From positions 1 through 64,000 of the forward strand of contig NZ_JAPEIQ010000004.1 in NCBI RefSeq assembly GCF_026041215.1: 64,000 nucleotides of DNA, written 5' to 3'. Below the pieces are notes generated by a model. The model had not been told where the DNA came from, searched no databases, and worked only from the letters and a program-made list of their open reading frames with translations. Made by a program: the position numbers and the translations under genes. The stretch comes from Hoyosella sp. YIM 151337 (GTDB lineage: Bacteria; Actinomycetota; Actinomycetes; Mycobacteriales; Mycobacteriaceae). The first letter of the stretch is position 1. Each line of letters opens with the position of its first letter. This document shows positions 35,878 through 47,656 of the stretch, in pieces.

Positions 35878-36783
35878 TCAGGCCTGACGCGCAGATAACG
35901 CCTCACCGATCTCCGCCAGGATGTCGACGACGGCGCGCACAGCGAGCCGGGCATAGCGGTCGGGCCGTGACAGAGCGACAACGCTTCGGTCTGCGTGAAG
36001 ACCAGTGAGTGGCCGCAGAACGACCCCGCACCGCGGTGACGTGGTGAAACGTGGCAGCACTGCCAGCCCCACGCCCGCCGCAACGAGACTCTCAACCAGG
36101 CGGTTGTCGCGTAACCGGATCCTGCGGTGCAATGCGTGGCCAGTAATGCGCTCGACGGTAAGGAGGATGGTGTCAAAGGGGTATCCGGCGGGTACCCCCA
36201 CCCACGTCGTACCTATCAGGTCTTGGGGCGCGAGAACGGCCCGATCAGCCAGGGGATGATCGGCAGGAAGCGCGACATCGAGAGTCTCGCGCGCAATGAC
36301 CGTACAGGTCAGCCCTTCCGCACCCGCTGGAACGTCACCTGTAAGGCTATGTGCGATAACGATATCCGCGTCAAGGGCACGCGCTGCGAAGTCGGCTTCG
36401 GCGAGGTCGAAATCGTCAATGTCGAGGCTGATCTGTGAATCGCGCAGCCGGGTGACGAGGCCGGGGAGTAACGCTTCGCCGGCGCTCGGCAGGGTGCCGA
36501 TGCGTACGGTCCCCCGGGGCTCGCCTGCCATCGCGTCAAGGCGCGCTTGCACCGCGGCGAGCGCCCGGCAGACCTCGTCGGCACTATCTGCAAGAAGCTG
36601 GCCCTCGGCGGTGAGCCGAATTCCGCGCGAAACTGGCTCAACGAGCCTCACCCCCAGCTCACGCTCAGCGGAACGCAACTGCTGAGAGAGCGCCGAGGGG
36701 GTGCGGTGTGTTGCTTCGGCGACGGCCGCAAGAGTGCCACGGACGGACAGTTCACGGAGTAGCTCCAGATGCCTAACCTCCAT
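35878..36783 (-). CDS. LysR-family transcriptional regulator
   Basis: A 301-residue regulator. The N-terminal winged helix-turn-helix is LLRELSVRGTLAAVAEATHR then TPSALSQQLRSAERELGVRL; the rest is the two-lobed LysR substrate domain (VRIGTLPSAGEALLPGLV, VESLVAAGVGLAVLPRF). It is divergent from the EamA transporter gene, the usual LysR target layout. A GTAGG-type palindrome overlaps its own start codon. Confidence 0.9.
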   Translation of the reverse strand: MEVRHLELLRELSVRGTLAAVAEATHRTPSALSQQLRSAERELGVRLVEPVSRGIRLTAEGQLLADSADEVCRALAAVQARLDAMAGEPRGTVRIGTLPSAGEALLPGLVTRLRDSQISLDIDDFDLAEADFAARALDADIVIAHSLTGDVPAGAEGLTCTVIARETLDVALPADHPLADRAVLAPQDLIGTTWVGVPAGYPFDTILLTVERITGHALHRRIRLRDNRLVESLVAAGVGLAVLPRFTTSPRCGVVLRPLTGLHADRSVVALSRPDRYARLAVRAVVDILAEIGEALSARQA

Positions 36784-36797
36784 GTAGGGAACCTACA
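36783..36797. promoter_or_regulatory. short palindrome over the lysR start
   Basis: TGTAGG and CCTACA around a GAA centre, beginning at the lysR start codon and extending upstream of it. It could be an autoregulatory half of a LysR site or of an independent repressor. Palindromes of this length can arise by chance. Confidence 0.3.
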
Positions 36798-36854
36798 CTA
36801 ATTGGTCAGAATTTTTCGCTAGACCTTAATTATGCGAACTAGCACAGTGATCTT

Positions 36855-37865
36855 GTGCCTACCCGCCATGTTCTTCTCGCCGCATTGGTTGCGGCGCTGT
36901 GGGGCGTGAACTTCCTCGCGATACACGCGTCGCTGCAACAGTTCCCTCCCCTGTTTCTCGTGAGCCTCAGGTTCCTGCTGCTCGCGGTCCCGGTAGTGCT
37001 GTTCGTGCCCAGGCCGCGGGTGCCGCTTCGATGGCTTATCGGCTATGGCCTAGGGTTTGGCACCCTGCAATTCGCTGGTCTCTACCTCGGCATGGCGGCC
37101 GGGTTCCCGACGGGCCTTGCGTCCCTCGTGCTCCAGTCGTCCGCGCCATTCACAGTGGTGCTGGCCGTCTTGCTGCTCCGGGAGCGGCTCACTGGGCGGC
37201 GTGTGTTTGGGGTCGCGGTAGCTGTTGCCGGGCTCGTGCTCGTCGGCTTCTCACGAGCGGATGCCACATCCTGGTGGCCATTCCTGCTCGTGCTGATCGG
37301 TGGACTGGGCTGGGCACTGGGCAATCTCGCGAGCCGGCTCGCGGCCCCGCCAAAGCCGCTTCACCTGACACTCTGGATGTCGGTGATCCCCCCGCTCCCA
37401 ATGTTCATGCTGTCCCTGACTATCGAAGGCCCGCTACAGATCCGCGATGCAATGGCAGGATCGCTAAGCCTTAGTGCCCTGCCGGCGTGGCTCGGCCTGG
37501 CCTACACAATCATTCTGGGAACGGTCGCCGGATCAGGCATCTGGGTGTGGCTGATGGCCCGGCACCCAGCAGGGGTGGTTGCGCCCTTCTCGATGCTGGT
37601 TCCGATCGTTGGCGTCGCCACCGCATGGGCGGTTCTTGGTGAGCAGCCAGCGGTCTTCGAACTCGCGGGCGGACTTCTCGTGGTTGGTGGAGTTTTATGG
37701 GCGAGCCGCCCACACCATAAGCCTTATGCTGCCGCCTCCGGCAGAAATACGCACCCCACGTACGCGCAAATACCTGTGGGGCGGGCATTTCTGGTCCGGG
37801 TCCTACTTCGCCGGGTCTTGCGGCGGAGCGCCCCTGGCCGTGGTCAACCAGCACACGAGAGCTAG
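36855..37865 (+). CDS. EamA/DMT-family exporter with IS-derived C-terminal tail
   Basis: A 336-residue drug/metabolite transporter with ten membrane helices in two EamA repeats (LLAALVAALWGVNFLAIHAS in the first, WWPFLLVLIGGLGWALGNLA in the second). GTG start at 36855. Helix 10 ends at about residue 290 (LAGGLLVVGGVLWASR). The final 43 residues (from about GRNTHPTYAQ) are encoded by decayed tnpA sequence read in another frame, so the native C-terminus has been replaced. Substrate unknown; control by the divergent LysR is likely. Confidence 0.87.
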   Translation: MPTRHVLLAALVAALWGVNFLAIHASLQQFPPLFLVSLRFLLLAVPVVLFVPRPRVPLRWLIGYGLGFGTLQFAGLYLGMAAGFPTGLASLVLQSSAPFTVVLAVLLLRERLTGRRVFGVAVAVAGLVLVGFSRADATSWWPFLLVLIGGLGWALGNLASRLAAPPKPLHLTLWMSVIPPLPMFMLSLTIEGPLQIRDAMAGSLSLSALPAWLGLAYTIILGTVAGSGIWVWLMARHPAGVVAPFSMLVPIVGVATAWAVLGEQPAVFELAGGLLVVGGVLWASRPHHKPYAAASGRNTHPTYAQIPVGRAFLVRVLLRRVLRRSAPGRGQPAHES

Positions 37866-37973
37866 CAACGACCCGTCTAACCGATCAGCGGCCACGCTAT
37901 GCGAACCCAACGGAGTCGGGATGCGCTTCACGCCCCCGAGATCGCCAGAGCACTGCGCAAGACTAGAGGTAGA
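37731..37973 (+). pseudogene. decayed tnpA 3' end and IS end
   Basis: About 243 bases align with 34158-34398 at roughly four bases in five by eye, covering the last third of tnpA and the element end. In the tnpA frame the fragment still reads KYLWGGHFWSGSYFAGSCGG and then APLAVVNQ, but the catalytic tyrosine is missing (NQH in place of KQY) and a 2-base indel breaks the frame upstream. No tnpB and no other end are present, so this is a solo relic. Confidence 0.85.
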
Positions 37974-37993
37974 AGTCCAGCGAGCGTGACTGA

Positions 37994-38335
37994 CTAGTCG
38001 GCGCGGGCGGCCACCCCGGCACCGTCGGACGGCGCGGCGAGTTCCCGATACTCCGGGAACCGCGTGAGGAATCGCTGCACATAGGTGCATACCGGGCGGA
38101 ACGTCTGCTGCCGCGCGCGCATGCCGTCGAGGATCTCGCGCACCATCGCACGCGCATACCCCTGCCGACTGTACTTTTCGTCAATGATGGTGTGCAGCAG
38201 CGTTATTACACCGTCATCGCCGATCTCATAACCTTCGATCCCGGCTAACTCCTCCCCCACCCAGATCTCGTATCGGCACCGAGACTGATTGTCGCGCACC
38301 TCAACGGGCTTCGCGTGCCCGAGATTGCCGGCCAT
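37994..38335 (-). CDS. GNAT-family N-acetyltransferase (Acetyltransf_CG type)
   Basis: A 113-residue short GNAT relative: strand YEIWVGEELAGIEGYEI, then LLHTIIDEKYSRQGYARAMV with the acetyl-CoA loop (RQGYA), and a C-terminal FLTRFPEYREL. This compact type lacks the usual N-terminal substrate helices. The substrate is unknown. ATG at 38335 follows GGAGG; the frame upstream crosses the thiC riboswitch and is not coding. Confidence 0.8.
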   Translation of the reverse strand: MAGNLGHAKPVEVRDNQSRCRYEIWVGEELAGIEGYEIGDDGVITLLHTIIDEKYSRQGYARAMVREILDGMRARQQTFRPVCTYVQRFLTRFPEYRELAAPSDGAGVAARAD

Positions 38336-38467
38336 CGCACCTCCATCTTTGTGTTGATCCTCACATCTTCTCACCCGTACAAGGATCACGCGCGGCAGCA
38401 AAAATGTGTAGCCCCGCTCACAGAAATTGTCCGCGTCCGCTAGGGTGGGGGACGCAACTGCACATTT

Positions 38468-40228
<1,761 letters not shown>

Positions 40229-40229
<1 letters not shown>

Positions 40230-41083
40230 TGGACTGGCTGCTCCCGCTGCCGAAACCTGGGGAAACGCCCGCGCGTGCCCTCACCATCGCCGGATCTGAC
40301 TCCGGCGGTGGGGCGGGCATCCAGGCCGATATGCGGACGATGGCGTTATGCGGCGTGCACGGGTGTGTCGCTGTCACGGCGGTGACGGTGCAGAATTCTG
40401 TCGGCGTGCAGGGTGTCCACGAAATACCTCCGGGGATCGTGGCCGCGCAGATACGCTCCGTTGCCAGCGACATCGGGGTGCAGGCCGCAAAGACTGGCAT
40501 GCTTTCGTCCGCCCCGATTATCGAGGCAGTCGTCAGCGCGTGCGAGGAACTCGGCATCGGCCACGGCCAGAGCGTGCCGCTGGTCGTGGATCCGGTGGCC
40601 GCGTCAATGCATGGAGATCCGCTGCTGCGCAGCGACGCGCTCGATGCGCTGCGGACACGGCTCATTCCGCAAGCGACGATCGTGACACCGAATCTCGACG
40701 AGGTGCGACTCCTCACCGGCGTCGAGGTCACCGGTGAGGTGTCACAGCGTGACGCGGCAGAGAAGCTGCTCGAGATGGGTGCAGAATGGGCACTCATCAA
40801 AGGTGGTCATTTGCGGTCTTCGCCGGAGAGCCGGGACCTGCTGATGAGCGACGCTGAGCGTCACGAATTGACGAGTTACCGAGTTCGCACCGGCCACGAC
40901 CACGGGGGCGGTGACACACTCGCGGCCTCGATAGCGTCCGCGCTGGCGCATGGACATTCGGTGCCTGCTGCGGTGACCTTCGGCAAAAGGTGGGTGACGA
41001 AGTGCCTTGAATCGGCATATCCGCTCGGCAGTGGGCACGGCCCCGTCTCACCGCTATGGCGGCTGGACCCGAAGGACGACTAG
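40229..41083 (+). CDS. thiD: hydroxymethylpyrimidine kinase ThiD
   Basis: Phosphorylates hydroxymethylpyrimidine (phosphate) for thiamine synthesis. The protein has 284 residues with the ribokinase-like motifs ALTIAGSDSGGGAGIQADMR, VVDPV, TPNLDEVRLLTG and GGHLRSS. The anion-hole motif near residue 230 is HGGGDTLAASIAS; in Escherichia coli ThiD the corresponding stretch is GTGCTL with a catalytic Cys, here replaced by Asp. This form is common in actinobacteria as far as I recall. Translated with thiC under one riboswitch. Confidence 0.92.
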
Positions 41084-41088
41084 CCGCG

Positions 41089-41946
41089 TCACCCGCCCGG
41101 TTCGCTGCTGCGCCGCTTGATCGCATAGAGACGGATGCCTTCCGGGACACCCGGCATTTTCACTCGGAGGAACCTGCGGTGGGGCTTGGCGTAAAGACCC
41201 ATCTCGCCGAGTTCTTCGTCTCCAAGCGCGTCATAGGTCTCACCGGAGATCATGACACCGCCGTTCCCCGCTGCGTCCATGATGCGCGCGGTGATATTGA
41301 CATCGACACCGAGCCAATCGCCGCCGATTGGGCGCGGTGACCCGGTGTGAATGCCGACGCGCATGCGCGGCTCGTACCCACTCACGCTTACTATTTTGAG
41401 CTCCGCGCGTGCCTGCATCGCGGCTTCCAGAGCTAGCCGCGGCGCCGGAAAGACGGCCATCACCCCGTCCCCCATGCGTTTGACCACCTGGCCACGGTGC
41501 TCAGCGATAGGAGTCTCGACGCACTTCGCCACCTTGCGAAGCAACCGGAGTGTGGCGTCGTCACCTGCTTCAAGCGCCCAGGACGAGAAGCCTACGAGAT
41601 CGGTGAAGACGATCGTGACTTCACGAGCGCCCCGGCCGCGCCCGAAACGCTCAAGTACAGCCTGCCACACCTGGAGCGCACCAAAACCGGCCTCGCGGGT
41701 AGCGCCTGGCGCTGGATCGAGCACTCGTTCCATGACGCGCGCTACGCGGCCTGGTCCGCTGCTCCCGGCGGTCGACAAGGGATCACCGAAACCTGGGTCA
41801 CCAGGAAGAGCGCGCCGCACCCGACGCGCAAATCCCACGAGGTGGGGGTTTTGATCAGTACGCTGCAGCCACTCCGAAACACGCTGTCCGGCACCCGGCT
41901 CAGTCTCCTTCTCAGGTACCGCTGGCTCCGGTGCGTTGTCGGTCAC
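41089..41946 (-). CDS. class III adenylate cyclase
   Basis: Predicted to make cAMP. The protein has 285 residues. A 110-residue N-terminal region of unknown function precedes one catalytic domain with EVTIVFTDLVGFSSWALEAG (metal Asp), GQVVKRMGDGVMAVFPAP (adenine-specifying Lys, second metal Asp), and VDVNITARIMDAA (transition-state Asn and Arg). All catalytic residues are present, so a homodimer should be active. GTG at 41946 is preferred because upstream residues in the open frame cross the iron-box region of the next gene. Confidence 0.85.
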   Translation of the reverse strand: MTDNAPEPAVPEKETEPGAGQRVSEWLQRTDQNPHLVGFARRVRRALPGDPGFGDPLSTAGSSGPGRVARVMERVLDPAPGATREAGFGALQVWQAVLERFGRGRGAREVTIVFTDLVGFSSWALEAGDDATLRLLRKVAKCVETPIAEHRGQVVKRMGDGVMAVFPAPRLALEAAMQARAELKIVSVSGYEPRMRVGIHTGSPRPIGGDWLGVDVNITARIMDAAGNGGVMISGETYDALGDEELGEMGLYAKPHRRFLRVKMPGVPEGIRLYAIKRRSSEPGG

Positions 41947-42041
41947 AGATAAACCATACGTGAGACGAACTGGCCACTGCCGAAGATGGGACGGAAGCCG
42001 TGGCGACGTTGTGGGGTGTCCCACCATCTCGGCATCCAGAG

Positions 42042-42060
42042 TAAGGTGAGCCTGACCATA
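42042..42060 (+). promoter_or_regulatory. candidate IdeR/DtxR iron box
   Basis: TAAGGTGAGCCTGACCATA matches the IdeR consensus TTAGGTTAGGCTAACCTAA at 14 of 19 positions (taking C or G at the centre) and keeps the GGT..AGCCT..ACC dyad. It lies 24 bases upstream of the siderophore-binding protein start, in the position expected for iron repression. Confidence 0.7.
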
Positions 42061-42084
42061 CTCATTGATCAGGATGGATTGAGA

Positions 42085-43119
42085 GTGACCAAGCGCCGAC
42101 ATCGATCCGCTGCGCGCACAGTGTTCCGTGCAGCCACATTGACCCTTTCCCTGGCCGCCGCCGCGACATTCGCTGTCGCATGCGGGAACGGCACTGACAC
42201 CACCGAGCCGGGTGCGGGCGCCGCAGCTCCAGTCGAGGAGGGCGCCTTCCCGGTCACCATCGACCACGCGTACGGGTCCACGCCAATCACGGAAGCGCCC
42301 CAGCGGGTAGCTGCCGTGGGGCTTGCTGACGCAGACGCTCTGCTCGCCCTCGACGTCACACCGGTCCTCGTCACGCCGTGGAGCGGTGCCACCGACGCTG
42401 GCGTGGGCGAGTGGGCGCTGCCCGAACTCGACGGGGCGCGGCCGGTCGTCCACGACTACACCGACGGCATCAACATCGAACTGATTGCCAGCACGAGCCC
42501 TGACCTGATTGTGGCGATCAATCAGTCCGTGGACGAGCAGACGTACGATCAGCTCAGCTCGATCGCGCCGACAATCGTCCGTCCCGCCGAAGCGATCGAC
42601 TGGGGCGTGTCGTGGCAAGATGCGACGCGGATTATTGGCAGTGCGGTGGGGCAGCCGGCCCGTGCTGACGAGATCATCGCCGAGACCGAGGAGTTGTTCG
42701 CGCAGGTGCGCAGCGACCACCCCGAAATCGTGGAGAAAACCGGCGCGGTGATGCTGTTGAATCAAGCTGGCGGCTACTACACCTACACCGAAGAGGACGG
42801 CCGCGGGCAATTCATGAAGGCCCTTGGATTCGAACTCCCCGGCCAGCTGCGCGCGCTCGAGGACGGACAGTTCTATGTCGACGTTTCCGCAGAAAACGCC
42901 CAACTTCTCGAGACCGACATCCTGATCGTGCTGCCGAACCACGACGCCGCCGGCGTGCTCTCCCGTGACGATGCGTTCCAGGCAACCGGGGTTGCCCGCG
43001 ACGGTCGCTACATCGTTGTCGACGCACCCACCGGAATCGCCATGTCGATGGCTACAGTGCTGAGCATCCCGTACGCGCTCGACCGGGTGGTACCGGAGAT
43101 AACGGAGCGCATCAGCTGA
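42085..43119 (+). CDS. iron-siderophore-binding lipoprotein
   Basis: A 344-residue class III binding protein of the FhuD/FepB type. A signal peptide ends in lipobox FAVAC. The domain pattern is TIDHAYGSTPITEAPQRVAA, NIELIASTSPDLIVAINQSV and a long backbone helix joining two lobes. An iron box lies just upstream, so expression should rise in iron starvation. GTG at 42085 sits just before a basic signal-peptide n-region. No permease or ATPase genes are adjacent, so it must use partners elsewhere. Confidence 0.88.
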   Translation: MTKRRHRSAARTVFRAATLTLSLAAAATFAVACGNGTDTTEPGAGAAAPVEEGAFPVTIDHAYGSTPITEAPQRVAAVGLADADALLALDVTPVLVTPWSGATDAGVGEWALPELDGARPVVHDYTDGINIELIASTSPDLIVAINQSVDEQTYDQLSSIAPTIVRPAEAIDWGVSWQDATRIIGSAVGQPARADEIIAETEELFAQVRSDHPEIVEKTGAVMLLNQAGGYYTYTEEDGRGQFMKALGFELPGQLRALEDGQFYVDVSAENAQLLETDILIVLPNHDAAGVLSRDDAFQATGVARDGRYIVVDAPTGIAMSMATVLSIPYALDRVVPEITERIS

Positions 43120-44598
43120 TCACCGCGACTGCTCCCGCTCGTCGCGTCCCGGTACGCCGTACTCACCGCCGATGTCTTGCGAGTAGTACGCCACCGCATA
43201 CGCGACCGCGGGAGCCGTCCGCGATAACGCGTCGCGATTGCTGTTTTCGAGGGTGTCACGAGCAGTGTGATAGTTCGGGTCGAATCGGCTTCCCGCGACA
43301 CCGCCCCACCGTTCCGCTTGGTCGCGCGTCATCACGTCCTCAGCACCAGTGAAGATGCCGCCAACCGGTATGCCCGCCTCCATAAACGGCGCGTAATCCG
43401 ATCTGCCGTCAAGCCCGGAATCATCCGCCTCGATGCCGATCTCCTCAAAGTATGCCCGGAACAGCGCCTCAATCTGCGCAGACCCTTCTGGACCCGCCCC
43501 CGGGCCACCTGCTTCCGTGCCCGCACCGTCGAGCACGAAGTACCCGGCGTTGTGCGAGGCAATCATGTCGAAGTTCAGGTACAGCGCCATATCGAGCCGC
43601 TCCGGCGGACTGAGCTCTTCCACGTACGCGGTCGAACCGACCAGACCGATCTCTTCAGCACCCCAGAACGCGAACCGTATCGCCTGTTCAACCCCAGGTT
43701 CGGACCCTAGCTGGAGGGCAGTTTCGAGCAGCGCGGCAACGCCGGAGCCATTGTCGTTAATTCCGGGTCCAGCTTCGACACTGTCGAGGTGCGCGCCAGC
43801 AACTACCACGTCAGTCGCGGAGCCAGTTTTCGTCTGGGCCACAACGCTGCGCGATGTCCGGATAGAGGTTTGGGCGTCGACGAGCAGCGTGGCGGCACCA
43901 TCGGCCTCCCGCAGGCGCTCCCCTTCGCTGCTTGTTGTCAGTACAGTCGGTACGCGCGCTTCTGGTCCACTGCCCAAAGACGCGTCGATGAGCTCGTCGT
44001 CCGTGTTGACGATCACGACAGCGATGGCCCCGCGCTCTGAAGCGAGCTGCTGCTTCACAGTGAAACTGCACTGGCCACGATCGACGACGACGATCCTGCC
44101 AGCAGCATCGATATCCGCGTAGTCCGCCACCGAGCAGCCCAGGGTGCCGGACGGCAGCACCGCCAGACTCACTGCGACGCCCCCGTCGGGCGTTGACGGC
44201 GAGTAGCGAAGCGCCCGGACGTTCACGTCACGGTCGTCGATCGTCAAGCGCTGTGCCGCGATCTGGAAATGCTCGAATTCGAACTCGGGCACCTCAACAT
44301 CGAATCCAGCGTCGCGCAAGCGACCGGCCACCATGTCGACCGACGCATCGTAGCCGCTGCTGAAGACGGCACGATTCCCGCCGTGATCATTGGCGATCCG
44401 CTGCAGCTCGTCCATGTGCGACCACACAGCGTCCACCGAAATGCGGCCAGCAACCGCCTGCGCGAAGCTCGCTGGGCTCAGGTCGTGCCCGACACCAATA
44501 TTTCCGGCGACTCCGGGGTCCTCGTCACGACCCTGACCACACCCTGTGGCAAGCACCACAGCTGCCGTCACCGCCACGATCTTAGCCGCGCACCGCAT
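43120..44598 (-). CDS. M28 zinc aminopeptidase lipoprotein (LpqL-like)
   Basis: A 492-residue exported peptidase. Lipobox LATGC at about residue 20. A PA domain (about residues 130-240) precedes the M28 catalytic core with AGAHLDSVEAGPGINDNGSG (metal His and Asp), FAFWGAEEIGLVGS (catalytic and metal Glu) and DPNYHTARDT (His ligand). Position next to the thiamine genes matches lpqL (Rv0418) of M. tuberculosis. It converges on the siderophore-binding gene, with stops adjacent. Confidence 0.9.
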   Translation of the reverse strand: MRCAAKIVAVTAAVVLATGCGQGRDEDPGVAGNIGVGHDLSPASFAQAVAGRISVDAVWSHMDELQRIANDHGGNRAVFSSGYDASVDMVAGRLRDAGFDVEVPEFEFEHFQIAAQRLTIDDRDVNVRALRYSPSTPDGGVAVSLAVLPSGTLGCSVADYADIDAAGRIVVVDRGQCSFTVKQQLASERGAIAVVIVNTDDELIDASLGSGPEARVPTVLTTSSEGERLREADGAATLLVDAQTSIRTSRSVVAQTKTGSATDVVVAGAHLDSVEAGPGINDNGSGVAALLETALQLGSEPGVEQAIRFAFWGAEEIGLVGSTAYVEELSPPERLDMALYLNFDMIASHNAGYFVLDGAGTEAGGPGAGPEGSAQIEALFRAYFEEIGIEADDSGLDGRSDYAPFMEAGIPVGGIFTGAEDVMTRDQAERWGGVAGSRFDPNYHTARDTLENSNRDALSRTAPAVAYAVAYYSQDIGGEYGVPGRDEREQSR

Positions 44599-44657
44599 CG
44601 GTCAATTGGATCACATACCGAGTACCACCCGAGGGTAATAGCCACCCGAATAGCGAA

Positions 44658-44688
44658 GAACCCGGCGCCGCTGGGGGGCACCGGGTTC
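44658..44688 (-). terminator. hairpin terminator after the ABC exporter
   Basis: GAACCCGGCGCC and GGCACCGGGTTC pair with one mismatch around a 7-base loop, about 100 bases past the ABC permease stop and 60 bases before the peptidase start. It separates the two minus-strand units. The T tract is short. Confidence 0.6.
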
Positions 44689-44789
44689 CTCGGCCCGGTC
44701 TCAACGAGGCGCACCACCACCCCGGAGTCCGGTTCCCTGTGATTACTCCCGACTAGCAATCACCAGGCGTATTCGATTATCCCAGATTG

Positions 44790-45581
44790 TCACGCGTCAC
44801 GGGAGTTGACGAGCGCGATACTCGCCGCGAAAACAATCGCTACGAAAGCCGCGAAGTAGGCAATGCCTCCCCACGGGCCCCAATGGAAGTTTCCGCCCAC
44901 CGCCATCGCATCTCCACTGATGAAAAGGTTGGCGTTCGCGAATGGCAAGAACGGGCCGACATGCTCGCCAACGCGGGGCAGCACGGTGACAATCGACTCG
45001 ATTACCAGCGGCCACAGCAAGAGGATTGCGACCGCTCCCGCCGTCTGCCGAACGATTGCTCCTACCCCCACTGCAAGGAACATCGCAAGCGCTGCGTAAA
45101 GCGGAATCGTGTACAGCAATCGTCCTGAATCTGAGCCGCTGAGTCCTAACTGCGCGCCCGCGTCAGAACCTGCTGCGAGTTGCGCCAAAACCAGTGCACC
45201 TAGTGTGACGGCCGCGCTCAGTACTGCCGCGAGAACAGCGGTCAGCGCCGCCTTGGACAGCAGCACCTTGCCCCGTTGATTTGCGGCAAGAAACGTATTA
45301 CGAATCACACCGAAGCGATATTCGCTGGTAACGACGAGTGCGGCCAGGATCATCAGCACCAGGACGCCGAAACCATGAATACCCAGTGTGGCCTCGTACG
45401 GACTGATGAGCCATTGTTCGAATCCCGGCTGCTGAATCTCCTGGTAATTATCCCAGGCCATTCTTGCCGAGAAACCCATGAGCCAGGCGAAACCAATTCC
45501 GATGACGATGACAATGCCGCTGCACCACCACGGAGATTTGACCGATGTGAGCTTGATTCGCTCAGCTGCGAGGACACCCAT
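44790..45581 (-). CDS. ABC-2 type permease
   Basis: A 263-residue membrane protein with six hydrophobic segments, starting MGVLAAERIKLTSVKSPWWC (the amphipathic helix and first helix of the ABC-2 family), and a conserved VTSEYRFGVIRNTFLAANQR coupling-helix segment. It pairs with the ATPase encoded immediately upstream (1-base overlap) as an exporter. The substrate is unknown; related pairs export antibiotics, lipids or peptides. Confidence 0.88.
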   Translation of the reverse strand: MGVLAAERIKLTSVKSPWWCSGIVIVIGIGFAWLMGFSARMAWDNYQEIQQPGFEQWLISPYEATLGIHGFGVLVLMILAALVVTSEYRFGVIRNTFLAANQRGKVLLSKAALTAVLAAVLSAAVTLGALVLAQLAAGSDAGAQLGLSGSDSGRLLYTIPLYAALAMFLAVGVGAIVRQTAGAVAILLLWPLVIESIVTVLPRVGEHVGPFLPFANANLFISGDAMAVGGNFHWGPWGGIAYFAAFVAIVFAASIALVNSRDA

Positions 45582-46525
45582 CAGCGAACACCTCCCTGGC
45601 TTCCGACTCCCGCCGCGTGGTATTCCACGGAATCTCCTGTGAGTTTCATGAATGCGTCTTCCAGGGAACCCCGCTGCGCGGAGAGTTCGTGCAGCGTAAT
45701 GCGATGCTGAGCGGCAAGTTCACCGACCGCATCCGTCGTCGTGCCTGGAACGAGGAAGGCGGGCACGCCATCGGGCCCATCACCTTCCTCGCGGACTGTG
45801 AGGCCCTGCGACGTCAGGGCGGTGCGCAGCGCATCGCCGTGGGGCGAGCGAACGCGCACTGTCGACGCACTCGCCCGTTCGACGAAGTCGTCGACGGTCG
45901 TGTCGGCGATCAACTGCCCCTTGCCGATTACCACAAGGTGTTCGGCCGTCTGCGCCATCTCCGACAGCAGGTGGCTCGACACGAGCACCGTGCGCCCTTC
46001 CCGCGCGAGCTGCTGCATGAAAAGCCGTATCCAGCGGATGCCTTCGGGGTCGAGACCGTTAACCGGCTCGTCGAAGAGCAAGACCTCCGGATCACCGAGC
46101 AATGTGGAGGCGAGGCCCAGGCGCTGCGACATGCCCAGTGAAAAGCCACCCGCCTTTTTGCCCGCTACCGCCGTGAGACCAACCAATTCGAGCACTTCAT
46201 CCACGCGCTGGGCGGGGATGTTGTTAGTAGCCGCCATCCACCGCAGGTGACTGCGCGCCGACCGGTTGGGGTGCACCCACTTCGCATCCAGCAAGGCCCC
46301 GACATGCCTCAATGGATCCTTCAGTTCGTGGTAGTGCTTGCCGTTGATCGTGGCAGTGCCCGCGGTGGGGCGATCTAGCCCCAGAATCATTCGCATGGTC
46401 GTCGACTTCCCGGCACCGTTTGGACCGAGGAAGCCGGTGACTATTCCAGGGCGGACGTCGAAGGTCAGGCTGTCCACTGCCTTCGTCTGCCCGAACACCT
46501 TGGTCAGGCCCCGTACTTCGATCAT
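45581..46525 (-). CDS. ABC transporter ATP-binding protein
   Basis: A 314-residue ATPase: Walker A FLGPNGAGKSTTMRM, signature FSLGMSQRLGLASTLL, Walker B VLLFDEPVNGLDPEG and the H-loop VLVSSHLLSEM. A C-terminal domain of about 90 residues follows, typical of drug and bacitracin-type ABC-2 exporters. It is the first gene of the two-gene exporter operon; its start lies 125 bases from thiG. Confidence 0.92.
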   Translation of the reverse strand: MIEVRGLTKVFGQTKAVDSLTFDVRPGIVTGFLGPNGAGKSTTMRMILGLDRPTAGTATINGKHYHELKDPLRHVGALLDAKWVHPNRSARSHLRWMAATNNIPAQRVDEVLELVGLTAVAGKKAGGFSLGMSQRLGLASTLLGDPEVLLFDEPVNGLDPEGIRWIRLFMQQLAREGRTVLVSSHLLSEMAQTAEHLVVIGKGQLIADTTVDDFVERASASTVRVRSPHGDALRTALTSQGLTVREEGDGPDGVPAFLVPGTTTDAVGELAAQHRITLHELSAQRGSLEDAFMKLTGDSVEYHAAGVGSQGGVR

Positions 46526-46649
46526 GGCAAGAAGTTTTCCTTACCGAGTATCCTCCGCACATCGTCCGGAGGTCTCGACTCGTGTCATACCTGAGTATGA
46601 CCCCAACCCTGACAACGCCCCGAGCACCGCATTAGCGCGTTCGCGCAAG

Positions 46650-47636
<987 letters not shown>

Positions 47637-47656
<20 letters not shown>

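Noticed and set aside
41947..42942. Long N-terminal extension of the adenylate cyclase frame
   Set aside because: It runs antisense through the siderophore-binding lipoprotein and its iron box; no domain is visible in it.
44690..44760. tRNA-like GC-rich stretch
   Set aside because: No acceptor/T-arm pairing or GGTTCRA box in the right place.
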